From Cytophagaceae bacterium (lineage in GTDB: Bacteria > Bacteroidota > Bacteroidia > Cytophagales > Spirosomataceae): a DNA stretch of 64,000 nucleotides. Both the position numbers and the translations under genes were made by a program. A model generated the notes under the pieces. It was not told where the DNA came from. It saw only the letters and a list, made by a program, of their open reading frames with translations, and did no database searches. This document shows, one piece after another, positions 57,908 to 64,000 of this stretch. The number at the start of each line of letters is the position of its first letter. Within the stretch, counting starts at the first letter, position 1. Where the stretch lies: contig JADKIR010000004.1 in the NCBI GenBank assembly GCA_016722655.1, forward strand, positions 1,116,001 to 1,180,000, read 5' to 3'.

Positions 57908-58783
57908 ATGAATAAATTTAAGTTAACAGGATTAATTGCTATTGTGGCATTTTCGCTTACTTCTTGTCTCAACAAATTCGTTGAGTCGGATTTGGATGCA
58001 CTTTATGAAGAAGAAGCAACTAAAATTTTACAATACGGTTTGGATAATTCTATTACCTTAACAAAAGATAACAGTTCTGGTATTTACTACAGAATTACGA
58101 AGCCTAATGCAACAGGGCTGTTGCCTTCATCAGCCTATGAGTTTCATATCGCCTATTCACTTAAAAATTTGGCAGGCACACTTATTGGTCAGAAAGAAGC
58201 TAAAGATTCGGTGATTGTCAATTATTACAGAAGCAATGTATTTACCGGTTTTCTATTTTCAATGTTTTTATTGAAAGAAGGTGAAAAAGGTCAGTTTTTT
58301 ATCCCAAGTCAACTCGCTTATGGTGATAATCCACCGTCGGGAGTTGCAAAAAATGAGATAATTGTTGCTGAAATTGAAATGATAAATATGTTGACTGAGG
58401 ATGAAAGGATTGAAAGTTTTATCAAAAAGAAAAACTATACAGTTACTTATAAATCAGATCAGGGTTTAAGAGTTATTAAACTTTCGGAAAACCCTACAGC
58501 TGACACCGTAAAAACTGGTGATTTGGTTCAGGTAAAATACAAAGGGATGTTTTTAAATGAAACTGCTTTTGATAATGGAGCCACCCCTTTTAGCTTTACG
58601 ATTGGTTCAAATTCTTCTATTAAAGGTTTCGAAGCCGGAATTCTAAAATTGAGAAAAGGAGAAAAAGCTAAATTAGTGTTTCCATCGTCACTCGGATATG
58701 GTACAACCGGAAGCGGATCATCAATTCCGCCATATACACCTTTACTTTTCGATGTAGAATTGTCAAAAATTAATGGAAATTAA
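57908..58783 (+). CDS. FKBP-type peptidyl-prolyl isomerase, lipoprotein, paralogue
   Basis: A 291-residue lipoprotein (lipobox LTS-C, Cys20) with the same two-half plan as its upstream neighbour. The first FKBP-like half is about 85-165 (LLKEGEKGQFFIPSQLAYGDNPPSGVAKNEIIVAEIEM). The second, canonical half is about 198-290 (GDLVQVKYKGMFLNETAFDNG, FTIGSNSSIKGFEAGILKLRKGEKAKLVFPSSLGYGTTGSGSSIPPYTPLLFDVEL). A periplasmic or surface foldase; some Bacteroidota homologues are linked to gliding machinery, but no gld genes lie here. Confidence 0.92.
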   Translation: MNKFKLTGLIAIVAFSLTSCLNKFVESDLDALYEEEATKILQYGLDNSITLTKDNSSGIYYRITKPNATGLLPSSAYEFHIAYSLKNLAGTLIGQKEAKDSVIVNYYRSNVFTGFLFSMFLLKEGEKGQFFIPSQLAYGDNPPSGVAKNEIIVAEIEMINMLTEDERIESFIKKKNYTVTYKSDQGLRVIKLSENPTADTVKTGDLVQVKYKGMFLNETAFDNGATPFSFTIGSNSSIKGFEAGILKLRKGEKAKLVFPSSLGYGTTGSGSSIPPYTPLLFDVELSKINGN

Positions 58784-58803
58784 TTTTATTTGACTTTTGA
58801 TAT

Positions 58804-58841
58804 AAAAAATGCCGTCTTCGAAAGAGGACGGCATTTTTTTT
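58804..58841. terminator. Bidirectional terminator between FKBP and leuB
   Basis: Long stem of about 16 pairs (58804-58819 with 58824-58839; one G-T pair) closed by a GAAA tetraloop, with A-tract and T-tract at the two sides. It serves both convergent transcription units. Confidence 0.92.
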
Positions 58842-58856
58842 AAAATCTCAAATCGA

Positions 58857-59918
58857 TTACTTTATTTGAGCAGCTAACCAATCACCTACTTCACTTGTAC
58901 CATAGGCTTTGTCTTTGCCGGCAATGTCTTCTGTAACAATTCCTTCAGCTAGCGATTTGTTTACTACTTCTTTTATTTCATTTGCTTCATCCATTAATTT
59001 AAAGGCATATTCAAACATCATTGCTGCCGAAAGCACTGTGCCGATAGGGTTGGCTATGTTTAAACCTGTTGCCTGAGGGTATGAACCATGAATGGGCTCA
59101 AACACAGATGTGTGTAAACCGATTGAAGCAGAAGGCATCAAACCCATTGAACCTGAGATAACTGAAGCCTCATCAGTCAAAATATCGCCAAACATGTTTT
59201 CAGTCACCATTACGTCAAAACCATCAGGCCATTGGATGATACGCATAGCTGCTGCATCAACCAATAAATATTCGGTTTTTACTTCAGGATATTCTTTTTC
59301 CAATTGTTGGCCTACTTCTCTCCAAAGTCTGGAAGTTTCCAGAACGTTGGCTTTATCAACAATGGTAAGTTTCTTTTTACGGGCCATAGCATAGCTATAT
59401 GCCAATCTGATGATACGTTCAACTTCTTCACGGGTATATTCACATACATCCCATGCTCTGTCTCGGGTTTCGTTGCGGCCTTTATCACCAAAGTATATCC
59501 CACCGGTAAGCTCTCTGATACAAACAAAATCCACTTTCTCAATCAATTCTTGTTTCAGAGGTGATTTATGTAAAAGCGACGGAAATACCAGAGTAGGGCG
59601 AATATTGGCATATAATCCAAGTTTTTTACGCATAGCCAATAAGCCCTGCTCAGGTCTAACAGGATTGGATGGGTCATTATCAAAACGAGGCAAACCAATT
59701 GCTCCGAAAAGCACGGCGTCTGCTTTCATGCAGATTTCATGGGTTTCGTCGGGGTATGGATTACCTACTGCATCAATTGCTGCAGCACCGGTAAGTGCCG
59801 ATGTCCAATTGATGGTGTGATTATATTTTTTTGCTATGGCATTACATACTTTTTCTGCCTGTGCAACTACTTCCGGGCCGATTCCGTCACCGGCCAATTT
59901 TGCAATGTTTAAGTTCAT
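58857..59918 (-). CDS. leuB: 3-isopropylmalate dehydrogenase
   Basis: A 353-residue enzyme of leucine synthesis. LAGDGIGPEVVAQAEKV starts the fold. GAIGLPRFD, LYANIRPT, IRELTGGIYFGDKGR and the signature NMFGDILTDEASVISGSMGLMPSASIG (about 241-267) follow, then FEPIHGSYPQATGLNIANPIGTVLSAAMM. It oxidises and decarboxylates 3-isopropylmalate with NAD. It is the last gene of the leu cluster, separated from the synthase gene by an 89-base gap containing a heptad repeat. Confidence 0.97.
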   Translation of the reverse strand: MNLNIAKLAGDGIGPEVVAQAEKVCNAIAKKYNHTINWTSALTGAAAIDAVGNPYPDETHEICMKADAVLFGAIGLPRFDNDPSNPVRPEQGLLAMRKKLGLYANIRPTLVFPSLLHKSPLKQELIEKVDFVCIRELTGGIYFGDKGRNETRDRAWDVCEYTREEVERIIRLAYSYAMARKKKLTIVDKANVLETSRLWREVGQQLEKEYPEVKTEYLLVDAAAMRIIQWPDGFDVMVTENMFGDILTDEASVISGSMGLMPSASIGLHTSVFEPIHGSYPQATGLNIANPIGTVLSAAMMFEYAFKLMDEANEIKEVVNKSLAEGIVTEDIAGKDKAYGTSEVGDWLAAQIK

Positions 59919-59932
59919 ATTTATTTTCTTTT

Positions 59933-59960
59933 AGCATTCAGCAATCAGCCTTCAGCTTTT
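59933..59960. repeat. Short heptad repeat AGCNNTC in the leuA-like / leuB gap
   Basis: Four consecutive 7-base units: AGCATTC, AGCAATC, AGCCTTC, AGCTTTT at 59933-59960. Same periodicity and AGC core as the array at 61524-61587. Confidence 0.7.
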
Positions 59961-60007
59961 TTTTAAATTAATTTTAATTGTAACCAATAGACATTTTCTG
60001 AAAACCA

Positions 60008-61522
60008 CTAAATCAAATTGAGCATTTTTACTGTAGCCTCTATTGCAGATACCGTTTGGTCGGAATCCAGCCCCCGGGTTTTCATTTCACGGGTTTCAGT
60101 TTTCCAGGTTATTATGGTTTCACAAAGGGCGTCTGTCCGACCACCAGGAGGGATACGCACCATATAATCAATTAGATCAGGTAGAGTACGGTTTTTTGTT
60201 TTAAAAACTTTTTTAAGGGCATTCATAAAGGCATCATATTGGCCATCACCAAATGAGTTTTCTTCAAAAATCTCCCCTTCAAAATCCACCAGAACACTTG
60301 CCGTGGGCTTTAGTCCTCTGGAATGTGTAAGCACATAGTTCAGGATTTTGATTTTCTCTTCTACCTGCTGATTGTTAAGTACATCGGCAATTATATAAGG
60401 AAGGTCTTCGCGGGTAACTGATTCTTTTTTGTCGCCAAGAGCGATAATCCTGTTAGTAACTTTTTTAAGGTCTTCATCTGGTAAAGTTATACCTAACATT
60501 TTGAGATTTTGCTCAATGTTGGCTTTACCTGATGATTTTCCCAATGCGTAGAGCGTTTTTCTGCCAAATCTATCGGGGCTAAGATTGCTTACGTAAAGGT
60601 TGTTTTTCTTATCGCCATCGGCATGAATCCCGGCGGTCTGGGTAAAAACACTTTCCCCTACGATAGGTTTATTGGGCGGAATCCTGATACCGGCATAACC
60701 TTCTATGACCCTACTGATACGGTACAATGACTTTTCATCTACATTGAACGTTATTTCAGGCATAAAATCTTTCAAAACCGCCACAGAGCTCGATAGAGGT
60801 GCATTTCCGGCTCTTTCTCCCAAACCATTGACGGTAAGATGCAATCCATGAGCACCAGCCCTCACGGCTTGCATCACATTGGCGACACTGAGGTCATAGT
60901 CATTGTGAGCATGAAAATCAAAATGTATTCCCGGATATCGATCAACAACTTTTTTTACAAAATCATAGCTTTCTTTGGGTGTCAAAATTCCTAAGGTATC
61001 AGGAAGAAGAATTCTTTCAATCGGAAGTTTGATGCAATAGTCGAGATGTTGAAAAACATAATCTTCGGAGTGCCGCATGCCATTGCTCCAGTCTTCCAGG
61101 TAAATATTTACCTTGATTCCCTTTTCTTTGGCTTTCAATACAACTTCTTTTATTTCTGAAAAATGTTGTTCCGGCGATTTCTTAAGCTGGTGTGTAAGGT
61201 GATTGAGTGAGCCTTTGGTTAAAAGATTCATTACCCTTGCACCTGCCCTTTCCATCCAATTGATAGAGGCGTCGCCATCAACAAAAGTCAAAACTTCGAT
61301 TTTTTCAAGATACCCCTTGGTTTTGGCCCAATCAGTAATCTTTTTGACTGCTTCCAATTCACCATCGGAAACTTTTGCCGATGCCACTTCGAGACGATCT
61401 ACCTTCACTTCCTCTAAAAGAAGCTGAGCAGCAGTAAGTTTTTCTATTGCAGAAAAAGATACTCCGCTGGTTTGCTCCCCATCACGGAGCGTAGTGTCCA
61501 TTATTTCGATGTGTCTGTTCAT
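60008..61522 (-). CDS. Isopropylmalate/citramalate synthase-like protein (LeuA/CimA family) with regulatory domain
   Basis: A 504-residue protein. The HMGL-like TIM barrel starts MDTTLRDGEQTSGVSFS (metal and substrate residues Arg-Asp) and continues with FDFHAHNDYDLSVANVMQAVRAGAHGLHLTVNGLGERAGNAPL (signature, about 200-242) and TQTAGIHADGDKKN. The C-terminal LeuA allosteric dimer domain is about residues 385-504. It condenses acetyl-CoA with 2-ketoisovalerate or pyruvate. The sequence differs from the canonical short Bacteroidota LeuA; many genomes annotate this form only by its regulatory domain. The leuC-leuD-leuB neighbours favour a leucine/isoleucine role. Confidence 0.88.
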   Translation of the reverse strand: MNRHIEIMDTTLRDGEQTSGVSFSAIEKLTAAQLLLEEVKVDRLEVASAKVSDGELEAVKKITDWAKTKGYLEKIEVLTFVDGDASINWMERAGARVMNLLTKGSLNHLTHQLKKSPEQHFSEIKEVVLKAKEKGIKVNIYLEDWSNGMRHSEDYVFQHLDYCIKLPIERILLPDTLGILTPKESYDFVKKVVDRYPGIHFDFHAHNDYDLSVANVMQAVRAGAHGLHLTVNGLGERAGNAPLSSSVAVLKDFMPEITFNVDEKSLYRISRVIEGYAGIRIPPNKPIVGESVFTQTAGIHADGDKKNNLYVSNLSPDRFGRKTLYALGKSSGKANIEQNLKMLGITLPDEDLKKVTNRIIALGDKKESVTREDLPYIIADVLNNQQVEEKIKILNYVLTHSRGLKPTASVLVDFEGEIFEENSFGDGQYDAFMNALKKVFKTKNRTLPDLIDYMVRIPPGGRTDALCETIITWKTETREMKTRGLDSDQTVSAIEATVKMLNLI

Positions 61523-61523
61523 A

Positions 61524-61587
61524 AGCTGTCGGCTACCGGCTATCGACTTTCAGCCAAATGCTGATTGCCGAAAAGCCGAAAGCCATT
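61524..61587. repeat. Heptad repeat filling the leuD / leuA-like gap
   Basis: About nine 7-base units (AGCTGTC, GGCTACC, GGCTATC, GACTTTC, AGCCAAA, TGCTGAT, TGCCGAA, one extra A, AGCCGAA, AGCCATT) occupy the whole 66-base gap. Consensus NGCYNNN with strict period 7 except for one slip. Confidence 0.75.
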
Positions 61588-61588
61588 A

Positions 61589-62185
61589 TTAAAATGGTCT
61601 TGTTGTTTCAAATACTCCGATTTCTGATTTCAGGGATTGAAGATAGTCTATATCATCAAAACCATTTATCATATTGTGCTTTTTATAGCCATTAATGTCA
61701 AAGCTTTCGCTCTCACCGGTAGCCACAATCGTCACTTTTTGAGCGGGCAAATCTACCGTTACCTCGGCATTGGAGTCGGCCTCGATGGCTTGGAAGATCT
61801 TATCTAGAAATTCGGCAGAAACAGTGACCGGCAAAATTCCGATGTTAAGTGCGTTTCCTTTGAAAATATCAGCAAAGAAAGAGCTGATAACACAACGGAA
61901 GCCATAATCATAAATAGCCCAGGCAGCATGTTCACGGCTTGAACCGGAACCAAAGTTACGACCCGCTACTAGGATTTTCCCAGAGTAGGTGGAATTGTTA
62001 AGAACAAAATCAGCCTTGGGAGAATCATCATTGTTGTATCTCCAGTCACGGAAGAGGTTGTCACCAAATCCTTCGCGTTTGGTCGCTTTCAGAAAGCGAG
62101 CCGGGATTATCTGGTCGGTGTCCACGTTTTCAAGTGGAAGTGGTACGCATGATGACTGCAATACCGTAAATTTATCGTATGCCAT
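61589..62185 (-). CDS. leuD: 3-isopropylmalate dehydratase small subunit
   Basis: A 198-residue swivel subunit. PLPLENVDTDQIIPARFLKATKREGFGDNLFRDWRY (about 16-51) and VAGRNFGSGSSREHAAWAIYDYGFRCVISSFFADIFKGNALNIGILPV (about 73-120) are standard LeuD motifs. It completes the isomerase with LeuC, converting 2- to 3-isopropylmalate. It lies between leuC (143-base gap) and the synthase gene. Confidence 0.97.
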   Translation of the reverse strand: MAYDKFTVLQSSCVPLPLENVDTDQIIPARFLKATKREGFGDNLFRDWRYNNDDSPKADFVLNNSTYSGKILVAGRNFGSGSSREHAAWAIYDYGFRCVISSFFADIFKGNALNIGILPVTVSAEFLDKIFQAIEADSNAEVTVDLPAQKVTIVATGESESFDINGYKKHNMINGFDDIDYLQSLKSEIGVFETTRPF

Positions 62186-62200
62186 ATTTTTGTTGTTTTG

Positions 62201-62303
62201 AAACCGCTAAGAAACAAAGGTTTTAAGTTTTTTTTTCTTTGTAAATATTTTGATAATCATTTACAAATCTCTTGAATCAATATACTTGGCGACTTCGCAG
62301 TAA
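62201..62303. repeat. Degenerate intergenic repeat-like sequence in the leuC / leuD gap
   Basis: ACCGCTAAGAAACAAAGG at 62203-62220 and TTGGCGACTTCGCAG at 62286-62300 look like worn forms of the GCTAAG/AAAGGC-type repeats often seen between Bacteroidota genes. The rest of the 143-base gap is AT-rich without a hairpin. Weak evidence by eye. Confidence 0.3.
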
Positions 62304-62328
62304 TTAAATTAATAAGTCACTAAACCAA

Positions 62329-63723
62329 TTATAAAAACTCCCTTGGATCTGTCACTTTACCAGTCACTGCAGCTGCTGCAGCTACTAAAGGAGACGCCAG
62401 CATGGTACGGCTATTGGGTCCCTGACGGCCTTCGAAGTTTCGGTTTGAAGTCGAAACAGCTAGCTTTCCTGCAGGAATTTTATCGTCGTTCATAGCCAAA
62501 CATGCCGAGCAACCCGGTTGACGCAATGCAAAACCGGCATCTGTCAGAATGTCAAGAATCCCTTCTTCTTTGATTTGAGCCTCCACAATGTGTGAGCCCG
62601 GAACCAACCACGCTGTAACATTATCGGCTTTTTTCTTACCTTTTACAATTGAAGCAAAAGCCCGGAAGTCTTCGATACGGCCGTTGGTACAGCTTCCTAA
62701 AAACACATAATCTACGTGGGTGCCAATCAGGCTATCGCCTTCATTGAAGCCCATATAGTTTAACGATTTTTTGTAAGATGCTTCACCATCAATCACTTCT
62801 GAGGCTTTTGGTACCGACTTAGAAATACCGGTTCCCAGACCTGGATTAGTACCATAAGTTATCTGAGGCTCAATATTGGCAGCATCATAAACTAATTCAA
62901 GGTCAAATTCAGCACCCTCTTCGGTTTTCAGGGTTTTCCAATAATCCACCAATTTGTCCCAGGCTTCACCTTTTGGAGATAGTTCCCGGCCTTTAAGGTA
63001 GGCGAAAGTTGTCTCATCCGGAGCTATCATTCCTCCCCGAGCTCCCATTTCTATCGACATATTACAAACAGTCATACGACCCTCCATGCTCATGTTATCA
63101 AAAACCTCCCCGGCGTATTCGGCAAAATAACCCGTAGCCCCTGCAGCAGATATTTGTGCGATAATGTACAGCGTTACATCTTTTGGAGTTACGGCTTTGC
63201 CTAGTTTACCATTAACGGTGATTCTCATTTTTTTAGGCTTAGGCTGCATGATACACTGAGACGAAAGCACCATTTCAACTTCAGAAGTACCAATACCAAA
63301 GGCAATGGCACCAAACGCACCATGCGTAGAGGTGTGTGAGTCACCACAAACAATAGTCATTCCCGGTAAGGTGATGCCGTTTTCAGGCCCAACTACGTGA
63401 ACGATACCGTTTTTCTCATGACCAAGACCCCAATGAGAAATTCCAAATTTGGCAGAATTAGATTCGAGAGCATTCAGCTGATTGGCCGAAAGTGGATCCG
63501 CTACCGGTAGGTGCTGATTAATTGTTGGTGTATTATGGTCGGCAGTAGCAAAAGTGCGATTTGGGTATTTCACCCCAATTCCTCTGCTTTCAAGACCCAA
63601 AAATGCTACCGGACTGGTCACTTCATGAATAAAATGACGGTCGATAAACACTACATCGGGACCATCTTCAATTTTTTTGACTACGTGGGCATCCCACACT
63701 TTGTCGAACAATGTTTTTGACAT
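62329..63723 (-). CDS. leuC: 3-isopropylmalate dehydratase large subunit
   Basis: A 464-residue aconitase-family enzyme. The [4Fe-4S] ligands lie in FLGSCTNGRIED (first Cys) and RQPGCSACLAMN (Cys-x-x-Cys). IVCGDSHTSTHGAFGAIAFGIGTSEVEMVL (about 130-160) and NRNFEGRQGPNSRTMLASPLVAAAAAVTG (about 425-455) are diagnostic. With LeuD it isomerises isopropylmalate. It is the first gene of the minus-strand leu cluster. Confidence 0.97.
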   Translation of the reverse strand: MSKTLFDKVWDAHVVKKIEDGPDVVFIDRHFIHEVTSPVAFLGLESRGIGVKYPNRTFATADHNTPTINQHLPVADPLSANQLNALESNSAKFGISHWGLGHEKNGIVHVVGPENGITLPGMTIVCGDSHTSTHGAFGAIAFGIGTSEVEMVLSSQCIMQPKPKKMRITVNGKLGKAVTPKDVTLYIIAQISAAGATGYFAEYAGEVFDNMSMEGRMTVCNMSIEMGARGGMIAPDETTFAYLKGRELSPKGEAWDKLVDYWKTLKTEEGAEFDLELVYDAANIEPQITYGTNPGLGTGISKSVPKASEVIDGEASYKKSLNYMGFNEGDSLIGTHVDYVFLGSCTNGRIEDFRAFASIVKGKKKADNVTAWLVPGSHIVEAQIKEEGILDILTDAGFALRQPGCSACLAMNDDKIPAGKLAVSTSNRNFEGRQGPNSRTMLASPLVAAAAAVTGKVTDPREFL

Positions 63724-63935
63724 ATTTCTTTTATTGTAAATTCCAATGCAAAAATGGAAATAAACTCAAAGAAAGCATTCATGGAATTCGACCAAAAAAT
63801 AGCGTTTTTGGCTCAATTGTAGGTTTGGGCTAAAAATGGAATTAGATAAGACCGTTTTTATAAAGATTTTAAAATTTTTCCACTCGATTTCACTCTAGCA
63901 AACAATTTTTACTCTCATAATGACAATATTTTACC
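63724..63935. other. Intergenic region upstream of leuC
   Basis: 212 bases of AT-rich DNA. I see no hairpin with a T-tract, no leader peptide rich in Leu codons, no T-box-like element and no exact TAnnTTTG box close to the leuC start. Confidence 0.4.
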
Positions 63936-64000
63936 TTATTCCACAGCAAAAGCAACATATTTATTCCCCTTCGGAGTACCCAACTTTGTGCCACCACAGG
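63936..64000 (-). CDS. Possible C-terminal end of a minus-strand gene, partial
   Basis: Reading leftward from the window edge, one frame is open for 20 codons and ends with TAA at 63938-63936. Its sequence, CGGTKLGTPKGNKYVAFAVE, has a protein-like composition; the other two frames give shorter or less natural peptides. It would belong to a gene entering from the right. Too short for any family call. Confidence 0.35.
   Translation of the reverse strand, partial: CGGTKLGTPKGNKYVAFAVE

Noticed and set aside
1..64000. tRNA or rRNA genes
   Set aside because: Most gaps between genes are short. No T-loop-like GGTTCRAATCC with matching acceptor arms was seen in any of the larger gaps by eye. A tRNAscan-SE run would settle it.

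Overview
The window looks like chromosomal DNA of a Bacteroidota bacterium, most likely a member of Cytophagales (family not resolvable by reading). The DNA is AT-rich. Many start codons are preceded not by a Shine-Dalgarno sequence but by the Bacteroidota promoter signature (-33 TTTG / -7 TAnnTTTG). Gene content agrees: bshC (bacillithiol), a stand-alone MnmD, DUF4296 and DUF5606 proteins, a Bacteroides-type acyl-ornithine carbamoyltransferase, and many short-signal lipoproteins. Nearly all of the window is housekeeping sequence, with one small accessory patch (about 9.9-13.6 kb) and one decayed insertion sequence (27.83-28.36 kb).

Layout. 1-9.8 kb: end of a nuclease-like gene, secreted hydrolases (esterase, alpha-L-fucosidase), an OmpA-type protein, a DUF4153 membrane protein, a quinone oxidoreductase, a redoxin-mazG pair and a secreted M48-like peptidase fused to MORN repeats. 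9.9-15.1 kb: a divergent alpha-amylase-fold protein, a Fic protein, an XRE/DUF2975 pair and a sugar porter. 15.1-23.2 kb: mnmD, bshC, a lipoyl-less E2 acyltransferase domain, a secreted unknown with a DxDD motif, mlaE-mlaF, an SDR, DUF5606 and thiamine pyrophosphokinase. 23.5-28.6 kb: nrdA behind an AT-rich leader with DnaA boxes, ruvX, an M16-like protein without its zinc motif, the IS200/IS605 remnant and a 60-residue repeat lipoprotein. 28.8-34.9 kb: nuoKLMN with its own promoter, and a DEDDh exonuclease. 35-43.8 kb: acyl-CoA dehydrogenase, AraC-type regulator, lipoproteins, nadC, M14 carboxypeptidase, a GT2 dolichyl-phosphate-mannose-type transferase and DUF4296. 43.9-50.3 kb: DUF58/BatD-like pair, unknown secreted protein, NeuD-like acyltransferase, acyl-ornithine carbamoyltransferase, ModF-like ABC ATPase. 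50.5-58.8 kb: ftsK, a LolA-like protein, a trehalase-like lipoprotein, ndk, a DHH phosphoesterase and two FKBP lipoproteins. 58.8-63.7 kb: leuC-leuD-leuA-like-leuB on the minus strand.

How the parts fit. The leu genes supply isopropylmalate isomerase and dehydrogenase plus a LeuA/CimA-type synthase. The nuo genes are the membrane proton-pumping half of complex I. ftsK, LolA-like, mla and FKBP genes serve cell division and envelope biogenesis. No tRNA, rRNA, CRISPR array or prophage was seen.

No clear large undescribed system stands out. The most unusual items are: (1) a carbamoyltransferase with Ala at the position that sets acetyl- versus succinyl-ornithine specificity; (2) heptad-periodic repeats filling two gaps of the leu operon; (3) an amylase-fold protein keeping D/E/D but with Lys in place of the region IV His; (4) an M48-MORN secreted fusion; (5) a tiny lipoprotein made of VDS-alanine repeats behind a near-ideal promoter; and (6) DnaA boxes and a nine-G tract at nrdA.
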